Below, piece by piece: positions 1 through 6,294 of a stretch of 14,563 nucleotides of DNA. The notes below the pieces were generated by a model that was given only the letters and a program-made list of their open reading frames with translations, did not search any database and was not told where the DNA came from. A program made the position numbers and the translations under genes. Numbering within the stretch: position 1 is the stretch's first letter; every line of letters begins with the position of its first letter. Source of the stretch: CAYVOX01 sp964453035 (GTDB taxonomy: Bacteria; Chloroflexota; Anaerolineae; Anaerolineales; Anaerolineaceae); NCBI GenBank assembly GCA_964453035.1, contig CAYVOX010000079.1, forward strand, positions 1-14,563, given 5' to 3'.

Positions 1-797
1 AACCAGGGGTCAACGCTGATGCAGTGCCCGCCCACGCCCGGACCCGGGTTGAGGATGCGCACGCGCGGGTGGCGGTTAGCCAGGCTGATGGCTTCCCAGA
101 TATCCACGCCAAAGCGCTCAGCCAGGCGGGAAAATTCCATGGCAATGGCGATATTGACGTCGCGGTAGGTGTTTTCCATCAGTTTCACCATCTCGGCGGT
201 GGTGGCGGTGGTGAGGATGATTTCGCCGCGCGCGAAGATGGCGTACAGGTCGCGCCCGGCTTCGGCTGAGGCGCGGTCAATGCCGCCGATGACGCGCGTA
301 TTTTCAATCAGTTCGCGCAGAATTTGCCCCGGCAGAACGCGTTCCGCTGAGTACACCAGGTGAAAATCCTCCCCGGCGGTGAGGCCGGATTGCTCAAGGA
401 TGGGACGCACCAGGTTGGTGGTCGTCTGAGGGGGCGAGGTGGATTCCAGAACCACCAGGTTGCCCCGGCGCAGGTGCGGAACGATGGATTGAGCAGCGCT
501 GGTCACGGCGCGCATATCGGCGCGCTTATCTTCGTAGAAGGGGGTTGGCACAGCTATAATGAAGGCGTCGGCTGGTTCTGGCGCGGCGGAAACGGTGAGA
601 CGGCCTGAACTTATGGCCGCCTGCACCAGCGTGCGCAGGCCGGGCTCGTAAATGTGCACCTGGCCGTTTTGCAGGCTGTTGATGACCTGCGGATTGGTAT
701 CCACGCCAACCACCTGCAGCCCGTGTGTGGCAAACGTGCTGGAGGTTGGCAGGCCGATATACCCCAAGCCGAGTACGCAAATTTTTTTGAAATCCAT
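1..797 (-). CDS. wecC: UDP-N-acetyl-D-mannosamine dehydrogenase (WecC type), 3' end outside the window
   Basis: NAD-dependent nucleotide-sugar dehydrogenase that would oxidise UDP-ManNAc (or a close UDP-HexNAc) to the uronate, a precursor for cell-surface polysaccharide. The 265 visible residues open with MDFKKICVLGLGYIGLP, where GLGYIG (10-15) is the Rossmann NAD loop. They continue through VPTPF (83-87), ERVLPG (152-157) and the conserved Lys205/Asn209 of VKLMENTYRD, and end in GPGVGGHCISVDPW with the catalytic Cys at 259. The run around NRHPRVRILNPGPGVGGHC is closest to WecC rather than to UDP-glucose dehydrogenases. About 150 C-terminal residues of a roughly 420-residue enzyme are missing past the left edge. 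The ATG at 797 has a good AAAGGAG site just upstream. Position 150-151 reads Ser-Ala where WecC usually has Cys-Pro, a minor variation. The UDP-GlcNAc versus UDP-ManNAc preference cannot be read from the sequence. Confidence 0.88.
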   Translation of the reverse strand, partial: MDFKKICVLGLGYIGLPTSSTFATHGLQVVGVDTNPQVINSLQNGQVHIYEPGLRTLVQAAISSGRLTVSAAPEPADAFIIAVPTPFYEDKRADMRAVTSAAQSIVPHLRRGNLVVLESTSPPQTTTNLVRPILEQSGLTAGEDFHLVYSAERVLPGQILRELIENTRVIGGIDRASAEAGRDLYAIFARGEIILTTATTAEMVKLMENTYRDVNIAIAMEFSRLAERFGVDIWEAISLANRHPRVRILNPGPGVGGHCISVDPW

Positions 798-884
798 AAT
801 AACTCCTTTGTTCCGTCCGGCGCCCTGTGGTAATGAAGGCGGGGAGGGGGACACGCTGCGTGCACTTCGAAATTATCGCATATT

Positions 885-2138
885 TTACAGGGATTGGGTG
901 GGCGCGCTGAGGGGTGGGGACTGGCGGCGCTTTGCAAAGCGCTGCAGGAGGATAAAACCGAACACGCTGAGCAGGCCAATCATGCCGCCGCCGTACCAGA
1001 TGGATTGCGGACCAAAGCGCTGGTTGAGGAAGCCGCCAAAGGGGGTTCCCACGCCGCTGGCGACATTCCAGCTCAGGCCGAACAGGCTCATGTAGCGCCC
1101 GCGCATCTCCGCGGGAGCCATGTTGGCTACGTAGGTGGTGGAGGTGGGCATGAAGATCAATTCGCCCAGCGTCATCACCACCATGCTCGTCCAGAAGCCC
1201 CAGAAACCGGTTGCCAGGGCCACGCTGCCTGCGCCGATGGTGTAGAAAACCGCGCCGGTAGTGATAACCTTGAGGGGGTTAAAGCGTTTGGAGCGGTTGG
1301 TGACCCACACCTGGAAGAAAACGACCATCAGGGCGTTGGTGGTGGCAATCCAGCCGTACTGGCTCTCAGGGATCTGGAAGTTGTTCTTGGCGTAGTAGCC
1401 CATCAACACCCAGATGAGCGTGGCGCAGATTGAGGTGAAGGTGAACGCCAGGGTGAAGAGCAGGAAGGGAGTATCCCTCAGCACCGGGCCGTAACCGTGA
1501 TTGGTTTGAGCGGGTTGCACAGCCTGGCTGGTTTTTGAGGGCAGCGTCTCGCGTGCCAGGAAGGTCATCATCAGGCCGTAGGTGACCATACCGGCAGCCG
1601 CCAGCAGGAACGCCACCGTGTAGGATTGGGTGGCAATGAACCCGCCAACCGCCGGACCGATGGCCACGCCCAGGTTGTTGCTCATGCGCAGCAGGGAGTA
1701 GGCATCCACCCGGTCCTTGGGGGGCACCAGGTCGGCCATCATCGCGTCTGACGCGCTGCGGTAGAGCGGGTTAAAGGAGCCCACCATGGCCAGCAGCACG
1801 CCAAATTGCCACAGGGTGGTGGCCTGGCTGAGTAGAACAAAGGTCAGCCCGTGCATCACCAGGGCGAAAATCATCACGCCTTTGCGCCCGGTGCGGTCAA
1901 TGATGGGGCCGGCGATGAAACTGGAGGTGATCCCGGCGAGGGATTGGAACGGTACCAGCATGGTGACGACAGCCAGCTCAACATTCAGTTTTTCGGTGAT
2001 GTAAATCATCTGGAACGGCCAGATCATGCTGGAGCCGGTGGTGCTAATCAGCATGCCAAAGAACATCAGCCAGAACTGGCGGGGGTATCGCGCAAAAATG
2101 TGCCTGAGCCTGGCGGCCAGGGAAGAGGGTTCAGACAA
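885..2138 (-). CDS. MFS transporter, DHA1-like (drug/sugar:H+ antiporter superfamily)
   Basis: Integral membrane transporter of about 417 residues with the hydrophobic pattern of twelve membrane helices. The signature loop GPIIDRTGRKGVM between helices 2 and 3 (about residues 77-89) matches MFS motif A. A polar central loop near SKTSQAVQPAQTNHGYG separates the two halves, and a second-half motif-A-like loop is visible at NRSKRFNPLK. The start is uncertain. The open frame reaches back to a TTG at 2174, inside kduD. The TTG at 2138 has a GGAG site 6 nt upstream and lies 20 nt after the kduD stop, so it is preferred. The gene follows kduD closely and is probably cotranscribed with it, which hints at a uronate or sugar-acid substrate. 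The family is also rich in drug efflux pumps, and the substrate cannot be told from sequence. Confidence 0.85.
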   Translation of the reverse strand: MSEPSSLAARLRHIFARYPRQFWLMFFGMLISTTGSSMIWPFQMIYITEKLNVELAVVTMLVPFQSLAGITSSFIAGPIIDRTGRKGVMIFALVMHGLTFVLLSQATTLWQFGVLLAMVGSFNPLYRSASDAMMADLVPPKDRVDAYSLLRMSNNLGVAIGPAVGGFIATQSYTVAFLLAAAGMVTYGLMMTFLARETLPSKTSQAVQPAQTNHGYGPVLRDTPFLLFTLAFTFTSICATLIWVLMGYYAKNNFQIPESQYGWIATTNALMVVFFQVWVTNRSKRFNPLKVITTGAVFYTIGAGSVALATGFWGFWTSMVVMTLGELIFMPTSTTYVANMAPAEMRGRYMSLFGLSWNVASGVGTPFGGFLNQRFGPQSIWYGGGMIGLLSVFGFILLQRFAKRRQSPPLSAPTQSL

Positions 2139-2158
2139 ATGGGGCTCCAATGAAAAGA

Positions 2159-2929
2159 TTAACGGGTCAGCCAACCACCATCAACCGGAATAATAGCGCC
2201 GTTCAGGTAGCTGGCGGCATCTGAGCACAGGAAAACCACCGCGCCCTGCAAATCAGCGGGCAGGCCCCACCTTGCGGCCGGGATGCGGCTGAGGATGCTC
2301 TGGCTGCGGTCGGGGTCGGCGCGCAGGGGGGCGGTGTTATCGGTGGCCATGTAGCCGGGGGCAATGGCGTTGACGTTGAGGCCCTTGCTGGCCCATTCGT
2401 TGGCCAGCAGGCGGGTGATGCCGGCAATGCCGGATTTTGACGCGGTGTAAGAGGGGATGAGAATCCCGCCCTGGAAGGAGAGCATGGAGGCGATATTGAT
2501 GATTTTGCCGCTGCCCTGGCGCAGCATCACACGCCCGGCAGCCTGGGAGAGGAAGAAGGCCGCTTTGAGGTTGATTTGCATCACGTCGTCCCAGTCGGCT
2601 TCGGAGAAATCGACGGCGGGGGCGCGGCGAATGATGCCTGCGTTGTTCACCAGGATATCCAGTCTGCCCATGGTTGTGACGATTTCTTCGACAATTTGCC
2701 CCAGCTGGGCCACGCTGGCAACGCGCAGGTCGCACTGGATGAAGTGATAGCGCCGGCCCAGGGACTCAACAGCGGCTTTGACATCCGCGAAAGCGGCGGA
2801 GTAATCCAACCCGACGATATCCGCGCCGGCTTCAGCCAGGCCGACCGCCATGGCCATACCCAGCCCGCGGTTGGAGCCCGTCACAAGCGCAACTTTGCCA
2901 TCCAGTCGGAAGGAATCTAAGATACCCAT
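2159..2929 (-). CDS. kduD: 2-dehydro-3-deoxy-D-gluconate 5-dehydrogenase (KduD), SDR family
   Basis: Short-chain dehydrogenase that interconverts 2,5-diketo-3-deoxygluconate and 2-keto-3-deoxygluconate with NAD(H), a late step of pectin/uronate breakdown. The 256-residue protein has the cofactor motif TGSNRGLG (17-24), NNAG (95-98), Asn120, and the catalytic Ser148, Tyr161 and Lys165 (YTASK). Several stretches match E. coli KduD almost word for word from memory: WDDVMQINLKAAFFLSQAA, KIINIASMLSFQGGI, NVNAIAPGYMATDNT, RIPAARWGLP and VDGGWLTR. The ATG at 2929 is chosen because AAGGAGAG lies 6 nt upstream. A longer frame to 2980 exists but lacks a site and would add non-homologous residues. The isomerase partner kduI is not in the window. 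The MFS gene follows directly, and an aldo/keto reductase is divergent upstream. Confidence 0.93.
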   Translation of the reverse strand: MGILDSFRLDGKVALVTGSNRGLGMAMAVGLAEAGADIVGLDYSAAFADVKAAVESLGRRYHFIQCDLRVASVAQLGQIVEEIVTTMGRLDILVNNAGIIRRAPAVDFSEADWDDVMQINLKAAFFLSQAAGRVMLRQGSGKIINIASMLSFQGGILIPSYTASKSGIAGITRLLANEWASKGLNVNAIAPGYMATDNTAPLRADPDRSQSILSRIPAARWGLPADLQGAVVFLCSDAASYLNGAIIPVDGGWLTR

Positions 2930-2960
2930 GCTTGCTCTCCTTGGTGATTTGCTGAAGTTT

Positions 2961-2989
2961 ATCTTAACCGATTCTATCATGCTTGCGAA
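2961..2989 (-). promoter_or_regulatory. Candidate sigma70-type promoter for kduD
   Basis: Read on the minus strand, TTCGCA (2984-2989) and TAAGAT (2961-2966) are separated by 17 bp. Each matches the consensus hexamer at four of six positions. The -10 lies about 32 bp before the kduD start codon. This is a prediction from motif and spacing only. Confidence 0.4.
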
Positions 2990-3024
2990 GGTATGAACGG
3001 GAGATGTGCTGCCCTACAGCGGCA

Positions 3025-3049
3025 TTGTTTTTCCGTCCTGTGCTATAAA
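3025..3049 (+). promoter_or_regulatory. Candidate extended -10 promoter for the aldo/keto reductase
   Basis: TGCTATAAAT (3041-3050) is a good extended -10 (TGn plus TATAAA) 27 bp before the reductase start codon. The only -35-like hexamer, TTGTTT at 3025-3030, has a short 13 bp spacer. Recognition would therefore rest on the extended -10. The site lies in the 147 bp divergent region shared with kduD. Confidence 0.45.
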
Positions 3050-3076
3050 TTAAGCATATCAAGATTGGAGGTTGCG

Positions 3077-4036
3077 ATGCACTACCGACGATTGGGGCGT
3101 TCTGGTCTAAAAGTGAGCGAAATCTCGCTCGGTTCGTGGGTCACGTTTGGCAACCAGCTGGATGAGCAGCGCGCAGCGGATATTTTGCACGCTGCCTATG
3201 ACCAGGGGGTGAACTTCTTCGATAACGCGGATGCCTACGCCAACGGCGTGGCCGAAACGGCGATGGGCAAGGCCATCAAAGACCTGCCGCGCGAGGCGCT
3301 GGTGATTTCTTCCAAGGTGTTTTGGCCCACCATGCCGGGCATCAACGGGCGCGGGCTCTCACGAAAGCACGTGACCGAATCGGTCCACGCCTCGCTCAAG
3401 CGTCTGCAGTTGGATTACGTTGATCTGTACTTCTGCCACCGCTTTGACCCGGATACCCCGGTGGAGGAGGTGGTGTGGACGATGACCAACCTGGTTCAGC
3501 AGGGCAAGGTGCTGTACTGGGGCACCTCAGAGTGGACGGCGGCGCAGATTATGCAGGCTATCGCGGTGGCCAGGCAGTACAACCTGATCCCGCCGAGCAT
3601 GGAGCAACCGCAGTACAACCTGCTGCACCGCAAGCGGGTGGAGGATGAGCTCTCGCCGGTGTGTAAGGAATTTGGCATCGGCCTGACCACCTGGAGCCCG
3701 CTTTATTATGGAATTCTCTCCGGTAAGTACAATGCGGGCGTGCCGGAAGGCAGCCGCGCCTCGTTGAGTGATTACGGCTGGATCCGCGACCGGATTACGC
3801 CCGAACGGCTGGCTATTGTGCGGCAGCTTACCACGCTGGCGCAGGAACTGGGCATCACCACCGCGCAATTGGCCATCGCCTGGCTGCTGCGCCGCAAGGA
3901 GGTGAGCAGCGTGATCACCGGCGCCACGCGGGCCGAGCAGCTGGATGAGAACCTGGCGGCAGCGGAGGCGGTGGATAAATTGACCGACGAGGTGCTGGAG
4001 AAGATCGAGGCGATCCTGGGGAATATGCCGGAATAG
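3077..4036 (+). CDS. Aldo/keto reductase, Kv-beta-like (AKR superfamily)
   Basis: NADPH-dependent oxidoreductase of 319 residues with the TIM-barrel layout of the family. The catalytic tetrad is visible as Asp49 (FFDNADAY), Tyr54, Lys80 (SSKVFW) and His121 (YFCHRFD). The later landmarks QPQYNLLHR (177-185), WSPLYYGILSGKY (206-218) and the cofactor phosphate region VITGATRAEQLDEN (279-292) resemble the potassium-channel beta subunit/YghZ branch. The ATG at 3077 has GGAGG 5 nt upstream. The frame is open back to 2993, but that extension has no ribosome site and no homology. The last six residues (LGNMPE) and the stop are encoded by sequence repeated twice downstream in the 4016-4352 array. The only plus-strand gene here, it is divergent from kduD, which may mean a shared sugar-related role. 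The physiological substrate is unknown. Confidence 0.93.
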   Translation: MHYRRLGRSGLKVSEISLGSWVTFGNQLDEQRAADILHAAYDQGVNFFDNADAYANGVAETAMGKAIKDLPREALVISSKVFWPTMPGINGRGLSRKHVTESVHASLKRLQLDYVDLYFCHRFDPDTPVEEVVWTMTNLVQQGKVLYWGTSEWTAAQIMQAIAVARQYNLIPPSMEQPQYNLLHRKRVEDELSPVCKEFGIGLTTWSPLYYGILSGKYNAGVPEGSRASLSDYGWIRDRITPERLAIVRQLTTLAQELGITTAQLAIAWLLRRKEVSSVITGATRAEQLDENLAAAEAVDKLTDEVLEKIEAILGNMPE

Positions 4037-4041
4037 GACCG

Positions 4042-4130
4042 GCAGGGTGTATTCAATCCCACAAGGGGGGCGCAAACACGGCGTCGAATGCACCACAATG
4101 TCGGTGCGTTCAAATGCGAACGCACCCTAC
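4042..4130. repeat. Palindromic element, copy 1 (diverged)
   Basis: 89 bp copy beginning GCAGGGTGT instead of GTAGGGTGC and ending GCACCCTAC. The right-hand hairpin (GGTGCGTTC, 6-base loop, GAACGCACC) is intact. The left terminal arm is damaged by two substitutions, so this copy has a weaker outer palindrome. Confidence 0.88.
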
Positions 4131-4154
4131 CCGGCTGGGGAATATGCCGGAATA

Positions 4155-4241
4155 GTAGGGTGCATTCAACCCACAAGGGGGGCGCAACACGGCGTCGAAT
4201 GCACCACTATGTCGGTGCGTTCAAATGCGAACGCACCCTAC
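4155..4241. repeat. Palindromic element, copy 2
   Basis: 87 bp. Arms are GGTGCATTC (4159-4167) with GAATGCACC (4197-4205), and GGTGCGTTC (4214-4222) with GAACGCACC (4229-4237). The ends GTAGGGTGC (4155-4163) and GCACCCTAC (4233-4241) are also mutually complementary. It is size-compatible with a REP-like or non-autonomous miniature element; no transposase is near. Confidence 0.9.
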
Positions 4242-4265
4242 CCGGCTGGGGAATATGCCGGAATA

Positions 4266-4352
4266 GTAGGGTGCATTCAACCCACAAGGGGGGCGCAACA
4301 CGGCGTCGAATGCACCACTATGTCGGTGCGTTCAAATGCGAACGCACCCTAC
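4266..4352. repeat. Palindromic element, copy 3, overlapping the nadD stop codon
   Basis: 87 bp, base-for-base identical to copy 2. Its right end supplies, on the minus strand, the TAG stop of nadD (4349-4351) and the last base of the preceding Arg codon. No spacer follows it, and unrelated nadD coding sequence begins at 4353. Confidence 0.9.
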
Positions 4353-4969
4353 CGATACCACCCATTTTTTTTGATCAGGGCGGCTACGCCGCATGGAAGG
4401 TAGAGCTCGTAAGGGCGGCCCTGGGTGATGCGCTGGCGAATATCGCGCGAGGCAATCTCGAGGCGGGGGGCCTGGATAAAACGGACTTTTTCGGAAAGGC
4501 CGGGCAGCACCTGCTCCAGGGCAGCCAGGTCAATCGCATCGCCCAGGCGGCGCATCACGCCAAAGGCAGCCACCTGCTCAATTAAGTCGCGCGGGTGGCG
4601 CCAGGTGGGCAGGTCGCGCAGGGAATCGCCGCCGATGAGGTAAATCAACTCGGCGAGGGGGTATTGCTTTTGCAGCAGGCGAATGGTATCCGCGGCGTAA
4701 TGCGGGGCGGGGCGGTCCAGGTCCACGCGGGAGACTTCAAAACAGGGGTAGGGCGCAATGGCTGCCTGAACCATCGCCACGCGCTGTTCGGGCGGGCTGA
4801 TGGCCTGTTTTTGCTTGTGCGGGGGGTGGGCGGTAACCACCCACAGCAGGCGGTGCAGGTTGAGGTTATCGCAGGCTTCCACCGCCAGCACCAGGTGACC
4901 AAGGTGGGGAGGGTCAAAGGTTCCCCCGTAAATTCCAATGCGTTCGGGGGGCACGCTTAATCCTGCCAT
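4349..4969 (-). CDS. nadD: Nicotinate-nucleotide adenylyltransferase
   Basis: Cytosolic enzyme joining nicotinate mononucleotide and ATP to deamido-NAD, the penultimate step of NAD synthesis. The 206-residue protein shows the nucleotidyltransferase signature GGTFDPPHLGHL (15-26, with HLGH at 22-25), the middle motif IYLIGGDSLRDLPTWRHP (109-126), and the C-terminal phosphate-binding motif IASRDIR (172-178, the SSTxIR equivalent). Length is normal for the family. The ATG at 4969 overlaps the obg stop by 13 bp, implying coupled translation. A GTG at 4954 (giving MPPERIGIYGG) is a reasonable alternative start. The stop codon lies inside a palindromic repeat element. The protein nevertheless ends in the usual family style (IKKNGWYR), so the insertion appears not to have truncated it. 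obg-nadD adjacency is common in bacteria. Confidence 0.95.
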   Translation of the reverse strand: MAGLSVPPERIGIYGGTFDPPHLGHLVLAVEACDNLNLHRLLWVVTAHPPHKQKQAISPPEQRVAMVQAAIAPYPCFEVSRVDLDRPAPHYAADTIRLLQKQYPLAELIYLIGGDSLRDLPTWRHPRDLIEQVAAFGVMRRLGDAIDLAALEQVLPGLSEKVRFIQAPRLEIASRDIRQRITQGRPYELYLPCGVAALIKKNGWYR

Positions 4970-6219
4970 TCCAGTTCAAAGTCGCCAATGAAGACGGTAT
5001 CACCCTCCTGCACGCCGGCTTTGCGCAGGGCTTCTTCAACTCCCAGCAACTCTAATAGTTTTTGGAAGCGGCGCAGCGAACCTTCCTGCTCGAAGAAGGT
5101 CATCTTGGCGGCACGCTCGATGGCGGCCCCACGCACCACCCACCCTTCATCGGTTTGCTCGATGGTGAAGGCTTTGGGGTCTTCGGCGGGACGGTAAACC
5201 GGCAGCCCGGCAGCGGGTTGTTCCGGTTTGGGCGCGGTTTTAAGCAGCTCAGCGGCCTTCCACAGCAGGTCCGTCAGGTTGAGGTGCGAGGCGGCAGAAA
5301 TGGCCATTGGCTGGTACCCCAATTTTTCCAGCGCCTGTTTAATCTGCGGCCAGCGTGCCTGCACATCGGGCAGGTCCATCTTGTTGAGCACCACAATCTG
5401 AGGTTTGTTGGATAGCTGCGGGTCAAACAGGGCCATTTCGCTGTTAATCTGGCTGAAATCTGCCAGCGGGTCTTCTGAGAGGCCATCCAGCAGGTGGATG
5501 AGCACGCGGGTGCGCTGGATGTGGCGCAAAAACTCAAAACCCAGCCCAACGCCCATGTGAGCGCCTTCGATCAGCCCGGGGATATCGGCCAGGATGAGGC
5601 TGGTATCCAGGTCAAGCTCAACCACGCCCAGGTTGGGTTCCAACGTGGTGAAGGGGTAATTGGCAATCTTAGGTTTGGCATTGGTGACGGCTGCCAGCAG
5701 GCTCGATTTGCCCGCGTTGGGCACGCCGACGATGCCAATATCAGCGATGAGCTTCAGTTCCAGCCGCAGGTTCTTTTCTTCAGCCGGTTCGCCTTTTTCG
5801 GCGGTGCGGGGAGCCTGCATGCGCGCGGTGGCAAAATGCTGGTTGCCGCGCCCGCCGCGCCCACCCTTGCACACCACCAGGCGCTGGTAAGGTTCCACCA
5901 GGTCGCCGAGCAGCTCGCCGCTATCGGCATCGAAAACCAGGCAGCCGGGGGGAACGGGGATGACCAGATCATCTGCGGAGCGGCCGGTCATGTTATTGGG
6001 TCCGCCTTTGCGTCCCTCGCCAGCCAGGTAGCGGGTTTTATGGCGGAAGGCCTGCAGGGTGTTGAGGGTGGGCAGCACTTCCAGCACCACATCCCCGCCG
6101 TGCCCGCCGTCACCGCCATCCGGGCCGCCGCGCGGAACGTACTTCTCGCGGTGAAAATGCACCATGCCATCACCGCCGCGGCCTGATGAGACGTAAATTT
6201 GGGCTTGATCAATAAACAT
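4957..6219 (-). CDS. obg: GTPase Obg/CgtA, ribosome-assembly GTPase with OCT domain
   Basis: Large-subunit assembly and stress GTPase, 420 residues in three parts. The glycine-rich Obg fold spans 1-157 (GGDGMVHFHREKYVPRGGPDGGDGG at 15-39 and GGRGGRGNQHFATA at 119-132). The GTPase domain has G1 GVPNAGKSS (165-173), G3 DIPG (212-215), G4 NKMD (279-282) and G5 SAA (308-310). A C-terminal OCT domain of about 75 residues (roughly 345-420) is as found in Gram-positive and related lineages and absent from E. coli Obg. All G motifs are intact. The ATG at 6219 is the only start giving the canonical MFIDQAQIYV opening; its ribosome site (GGTAAGC) is weak. nadD overlaps downstream, and the COG2403 GTPase gene ends 75 bp upstream. 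Confidence 0.98.
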   Translation of the reverse strand: MFIDQAQIYVSSGRGGDGMVHFHREKYVPRGGPDGGDGGHGGDVVLEVLPTLNTLQAFRHKTRYLAGEGRKGGPNNMTGRSADDLVIPVPPGCLVFDADSGELLGDLVEPYQRLVVCKGGRGGRGNQHFATARMQAPRTAEKGEPAEEKNLRLELKLIADIGIVGVPNAGKSSLLAAVTNAKPKIANYPFTTLEPNLGVVELDLDTSLILADIPGLIEGAHMGVGLGFEFLRHIQRTRVLIHLLDGLSEDPLADFSQINSEMALFDPQLSNKPQIVVLNKMDLPDVQARWPQIKQALEKLGYQPMAISAASHLNLTDLLWKAAELLKTAPKPEQPAAGLPVYRPAEDPKAFTIEQTDEGWVVRGAAIERAAKMTFFEQEGSLRRFQKLLELLGVEEALRKAGVQEGDTVFIGDFELEWQD

Positions 6220-6250
6220 GCTTACCGGCTTTTCTGCACGAATGCTTTTT

Positions 6251-6277
6251 CCCTCGCCCCGGGTGAGGAGGCGAGGG
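6251..6277. repeat. 8 bp perfect inverted repeat in the obg leader
   Basis: CCCTCGCC (6251-6258) and GGCGAGGG (6270-6277) flank an 11-base loop in the 75 bp gap between the COG2403 gene and obg. On the transcribed (minus) strand the hairpin is followed by a run of A, not U, so it is not an intrinsic terminator in that direction. It could be an mRNA processing or stabilising stem, or a small dispersed repeat. Confidence 0.6.
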
Positions 6278-6294
6278 ATGAGAGACGAAAGGTT

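Larger units (their letters stand above)
4016..4352. repeat. Tandem array of three palindromic 87-89 bp elements with duplicated gene-tail spacers
   Basis: This fills the convergent gap between the reductase and nadD. Elements lie at 4042-4130, 4155-4241 and 4266-4352. The spacers at 4131-4154 and 4242-4265 are identical 24 bp sequences. Their last 20 bases, plus the first G of the next element, repeat the final 21 bases of the reductase gene (4016-4036, coding LGNMPE and stop). The period between copies 2 and 3 is 111 bp, and between copies 1 and 2 it is 119 bp measured from the repeated tail. Copies 2 and 3 are identical; copy 1 differs by three substitutions and two single-base insertions and has a 5-base insertion between the gene stop and the element. 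Each element has GTAGGGTGC at its left end and the complement GCACCCTAC at its right end. No protein gene is credible here. Confidence 0.93.

Noticed and set aside
2930..2980. N-terminal extension of KduD starting at 2980
   Set aside because: The extra 17 residues do not belong to the family, and the ATG at 2929 has an ideal ribosome site.
2993..3076. N-terminal extension of the aldo/keto reductase
   Set aside because: It would cover the candidate promoter, has no ribosome site, and precedes the canonical MHYRRLGRSG start.
4016..4352. CRISPR-like array
   Set aside because: The 'spacers' are identical rather than unique, the repeats are 87 bp, there are only three units, and no cas gene is present.
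4047..4585. Two overlapping plus-strand frames (4047-4403, 4088-4585) coding near-perfect 37-residue peptide repeats
   Set aside because: The repetition follows from a 111 bp DNA period, which is divisible by three and so keeps every frame open. There is no ribosome site or known domain, and the second frame runs antisense into nadD.
5494..6186. 230-codon plus-strand frame antisense to obg
   Set aside because: Obg is unmistakable on the other strand; the antisense product has low complexity and no family features.
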